Shown here piece after piece: positions 60,253 through 64,000 of a stretch of DNA of 64,000 nucleotides (the stretch's first letter is position 1; every line of letters starts with the position of its first letter). The notes beneath the pieces are model-generated. The model had not been told where the DNA came from, ran no database searches, and was given only the letters and a program-made list of their open reading frames with translations. Position numbers and translations under genes: made by a program. The DNA lies in NCBI RefSeq assembly GCF_036588685.1, contig NC_086379.1, positions 13,873,862 to 13,937,861 of the forward strand, in the 5' to 3' direction. The DNA comes from Mytilus trossulus. Its lineage: Eukaryota; Mollusca; Bivalvia; Mytilida; Mytilidae.

Positions 60253-62398
60253 CAAACTGCATATTCTCAGTTTTATAAGTAAAACCGTTTGATCAAGATA
60301 AAACCGTATTAATGTACCTAAATGAAACCTCTTTCTTGTTAGTCACTTAAACACTAGCGACATGTTACAATGACTGATTATATCAAAAGATAGGATATTA
60401 CATGTTTTGAGTGTACATTGATCTCAAACTTCTTCCGTTATCAGTGTTTTATTAAAATCAATATTTATGTTTTGTCAAAAACGATAAAACTGTACTCGGG
60501 CGGGCGTTTAAAAACAAAATTGGACGTTCATTTCTGGTTTTTCAATTTTTATTTAAAAATTAGATTTTAAAGACTTTTTTTATTGTCATTTTATAGTTTA
60601 TAACAATGTAATATATATTCCTTTTGAAATCGATCTTGTCCTGTTATGGTCATTGGTTATGAGGGGGACAAGGGAAATACTTAAAGAACTGAGGACAGTG
60701 TACTCTTGATTTCTTTATATAAGTATATAAATAGATTGTTTGCTTTTTTACTTATATATATAGTTACGTTTTATAGGTTATCCTGTGGTTTTGTTTTTGT
60801 CTTTTTTTTTGTGTACGTTTGAATTCATATACATATTGTTCATACGTTACCTTTATGTACAAAAAATGTATGTTTATGTCACAAATCTTTTTTAAAATGA
60901 TTTATATGGCAATAAAATTAAAGTGAAGTTATTAAAAGATATTTAAAATGTAAAACAATACGCACTCTAGTCAATCTTACTTATGTGACAATAAGTGTAA
61001 TGAAGGATTACATCAATAGACATTTCATACACTAATTACTTAAATGTAGGCCACATGGTTTACGGTTCCCATTCACCTGTGCGTAGGAACTATTTTATTT
61101 TGAATATGTTCTTCTTTTATTTCCTGTATGTTCTTGTTTGGCCGGTCCCGATTAGATGGTGTTACATCTTACAAAGTCTAGCCAAATTATTTTTGCAAAA
61201 GTAATTCCACTCAAACCGGTGCTAGGGCCTGTCATAAATATGTGGGGAGGTGAAAGTGAAAGTTTCTTTTGCTCATTGTTGAACGACTTACTCTGTTGTT
61301 TCAGCGGCTAGTCACATCTTTTTGACGATTATTAAGATAATAATACATGTAGCATTGATGCATATTTGTCAATTATATAATAATATAACTGGTCTTCGCA
61401 ATGTTAGGCGGTGTAGTCGTAGAAAAGTACGAGTTCCAGCCCTGTTTGGGAGGAATTTAAGAATCAGATTGACTATTTTTTTCTTAGGTTTATTTCCTAG
61501 GCACTTAAGATATATGCATGTATATAAGACAGCAAATTATGAAAAGTGATTAATAACGTCCAGCGGCAAATATATCATGCGCATCAAAGACGATAAATGA
61601 TGATATTAAAGGGGCACTAACTGTCAAATTCGTGATCACCGATTTGACTCAAATTCTCGTATTTGATTTATAGCCTTGTAAAACATTTATTCAAATTATA
61701 TTAAAAAAAAATCAATAAACAGGGCATGGGCCCGATAATATGTTGCTCCGTTTCGTGTTTATGTTATGACGCCATCTCACTAACTATTGAGTTGACATCC
61801 GAAAACATCCGATGGTTATATAAGCGATATAAACAGAAATGTAGATATAAACAGAAAGCAGTTTCGTGCAATTGGATTTTTCTAGGTCTGTTTAATTTCA
61901 TATAGACTAAACTTTATATATGTTCATCGTATCTACCTGTATTAGAATGATTTATTGTGGATCGAATCAGTCAATAAAATAATTGACAGTGTTTCACTTT
62001 CAAGTTTTACATTCTCTTTCTTTAAATAACCGTACACCTACAATGCATGCATTGTCCATCTCTAGCTAAGGGGTTAAATTAAAGTTCACACGAATACGGA
62101 TTCAATTTTTTGAACTATTCACTTGCAAGTGAACAATTCATCATCAATGTTTCTCAGCTTAATTTGATAAAATTGATCCATGGCTGCTAAAAGCGAATTA
62201 TGATTTCACTATTTTCAAAACTTTCATTACTGATTGAGCAAACAAAACGTATTTAGATTTTCGTTTATCCTGTAGCTAGTGCCTTTTAGGATAAAAATAC
62301 CAAACTTTAAGTCAGATTTCATTGCACAGTCTAACTGCTACGGAATAAAAGCTCCTTCGATTTCATAATATAAGTTCCAAAAAAGAAGAAGTATTCTG

Positions 62399-62490
62399 GA
62401 ATAAATATTACAGTATATGTTCCTAACGGAATAAGTATTACAGTAAATGTTCCTAACGGAATAAATGGTATATAATATGTGTTCCAACAG
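62399..62490. repeat. 30-bp tandem repeat, about three units
   Basis: GGAATAA(A/G)TATTACAGTA followed by ATGTTCCTAAC, twice almost exact and a third diverged. Confidence 0.7.
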
Positions 62491-64000
62491 GAATAGGCAT
62501 TATGACATTGTTTATAACAAAGTTAGGCGGAACAAATATACATTGACATTAAGACCAACAAGACTGATATATCCGACTTAATCCAGGCTCTTTAATTTAG
62601 CTTTGCTGTTTAAGATGCATTACAATATACGGGTAAATAACTTTAGGTATACGAACCTGTTCCTGATATTTTCATAAAATCATGAATTATGAGTGACTAC
62701 ATAATGACAATTCTAATAGATTGGTGTGAATTTAAGTACTTTTAAAAGATATATTGACAAAAGGATTGCTCATCCGATATATATAAGCTTGCATTGCTTT
62801 TGGGTGTACAAGCATGAATAATCAACGTATTGCAATTTGAAACCAGTTAAAATATTTATTTAAATTCAGCATTTAGCTCCTTTATTTGGCCTACAAGACG
62901 CATATGTAGCTTTTTACCAATTGTTACTAATTTGTCTAATAAGTGATACGATAACAGAGTTAATTAACCATACCGCTTTCATAAATTTAAAATAAATTAT
63001 CTAAACGGGAAAAATTATCATGATTTAAAAACCTTGGCCTGTGATAAAGGAAGTTCAAATATATGTGTCATTACTTTATAGCTTCAATTGATTGTACTTA
63101 TCTCATAAAACAGAAAATAGTTTTTAATTTTTATAACTAGACTGTAATAAATTATGAACTAATTTGAAAATCAACAAAAGTCATAATATGAAAATAGATT
63201 GAATTATTAAACATAAGTTAAATAAGAATAAAGAATTTGTACTACCTGTAAATTCGGACGAGATAAGTCCCTTATCTTATTTACAAATCACACCTACATA
63301 CACACATTGCACATTTTACCTTAGGTTTTTGAAATATATATTTTTAAATCCTGTCCTTTTTTCACCTGAGTGCACTAAAATTTTATCTAAAAGACTGTAA
63401 TTAGACTGGAAAGATGACTGATATAAACTCTGCAAATAAAGTCAAGGATCGTGTTATCCTTTTTGGTTAATAAACAAACTGTTTTGATGGGGTAGTATTT
63501 TTTTGGAGGGGGGGAGGTATCAACAAAGAGAGAGCCAACTGGTTCAAGCATATTGGCTTTGTTGCTTTAGCGTTTGGGAAAATCAAAAACGCATTTTTTC
63601 TTACTTTTATTTTACATCAGCTCTATTTTTAAAAGTTTCATAATTTTTGAAACTACTAATTAACAATAGTTTGTCACAGTGATATAAATTATAAGCGTGC
63701 TTAAACGTTTTGATAACATTTCGGCTTTTGACGAAGAATTAACTTTTTGGAAAAATTATAAATAACATGATACAAAAAAACTGCAATTTTAACAGATTTT
63801 GGCAAAATTTTCACCGAAAACTGTATGCATGTAACAGTAACAGTTTTGAAAACAAAACAAAACTTTTCTCAACAAACCATAAACAACTTTAATGTAATAA
63901 TTTAAAAATCGTTTGCTTAATATCCTATCATAACTATACCATAACAACCCCCAAAAAACAGACAAAAAAAACGCGTCATGCATACAAAATTATAAGCCTA

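Larger units (their letters stand above)
58520..64000. other. Gene-poor right end
   Basis: Apart from repeat A (60006-60252), an AT microsatellite and a small tandem repeat, only AT-rich unique sequence with short unconvincing frames is seen. Confidence 0.5.

Overview
The window is animal nuclear DNA from a bivalve, most likely a marine mussel (Mytilus or a close relative). It is strongly AT-rich, the genes have introns with GT/AG borders, and most of the sequence between exons consists of dispersed repeats that I recognise from mussel genomes, such as the GCGTTTCGTCT repeat and the repeat carrying CTCCATCCAAATAACA. The species call rests on recognising these repeats, not on a search. Nothing bacterial or viral was seen.

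The main content is a tandem array of three related genes, all on the minus strand. They encode secreted proteins with an N-terminal MACPF (perforin-like) domain and a C-terminal ApeC (apextrin) domain. Copy 1 (about 1.3-3.9 kb) shows only its 5' part: a leader exon and exons 1-3. The rest lies left of the window. Copy 2 (14.2-28.3 kb) is complete. Its nine coding exons sum to exactly 555 codons, keep consistent phases and carry the MACPF signature Y-x6-W-G-T-H. Copy 3 (34.8-52.7 kb) keeps exons 2-9 with matching lengths and splice sites, but it lacks exon 1 (signal peptide and MACPF start) and has an in-frame stop in exon 5. Copy 1 has lost one base at the exon 2/intron 2 border. Two of the three copies therefore look broken, which fits birth-and-death evolution of an immune effector family.

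Downstream of the array on the same strand (53.95-55.10 kb) is an intact, intronless-looking coding exon for a Golgi alpha-1,3-fucosyltransferase (GT10 family, 379 aa).

The remaining DNA is repetitive. At 7.8-10.5 kb there is a 24-bp-unit minisatellite with a homogeneous core and decayed flanks. At 11.26-13.4 kb there is a tandem repeat block with a Helitron-like 3' end. Two long inverted-repeat fold-backs lie at 32.1 and 36.9 kb, and a terminal-inverted-repeat element with two relatives at 37.5 kb. A satellite with steroid-receptor-like half sites lies at 39.7-40.4 kb, and a decayed reverse transcriptase at 41.2-42.0 kb. Two members of a TIR element family carry arrays of CTAAAGTGCGATGG (50.7 and 53.3 kb). 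A GC-rich 18S rRNA fragment lies at 58.2 kb. No convincing gene was found at 3.9-14.1, 28.4-34.7 or 55.1-64 kb.
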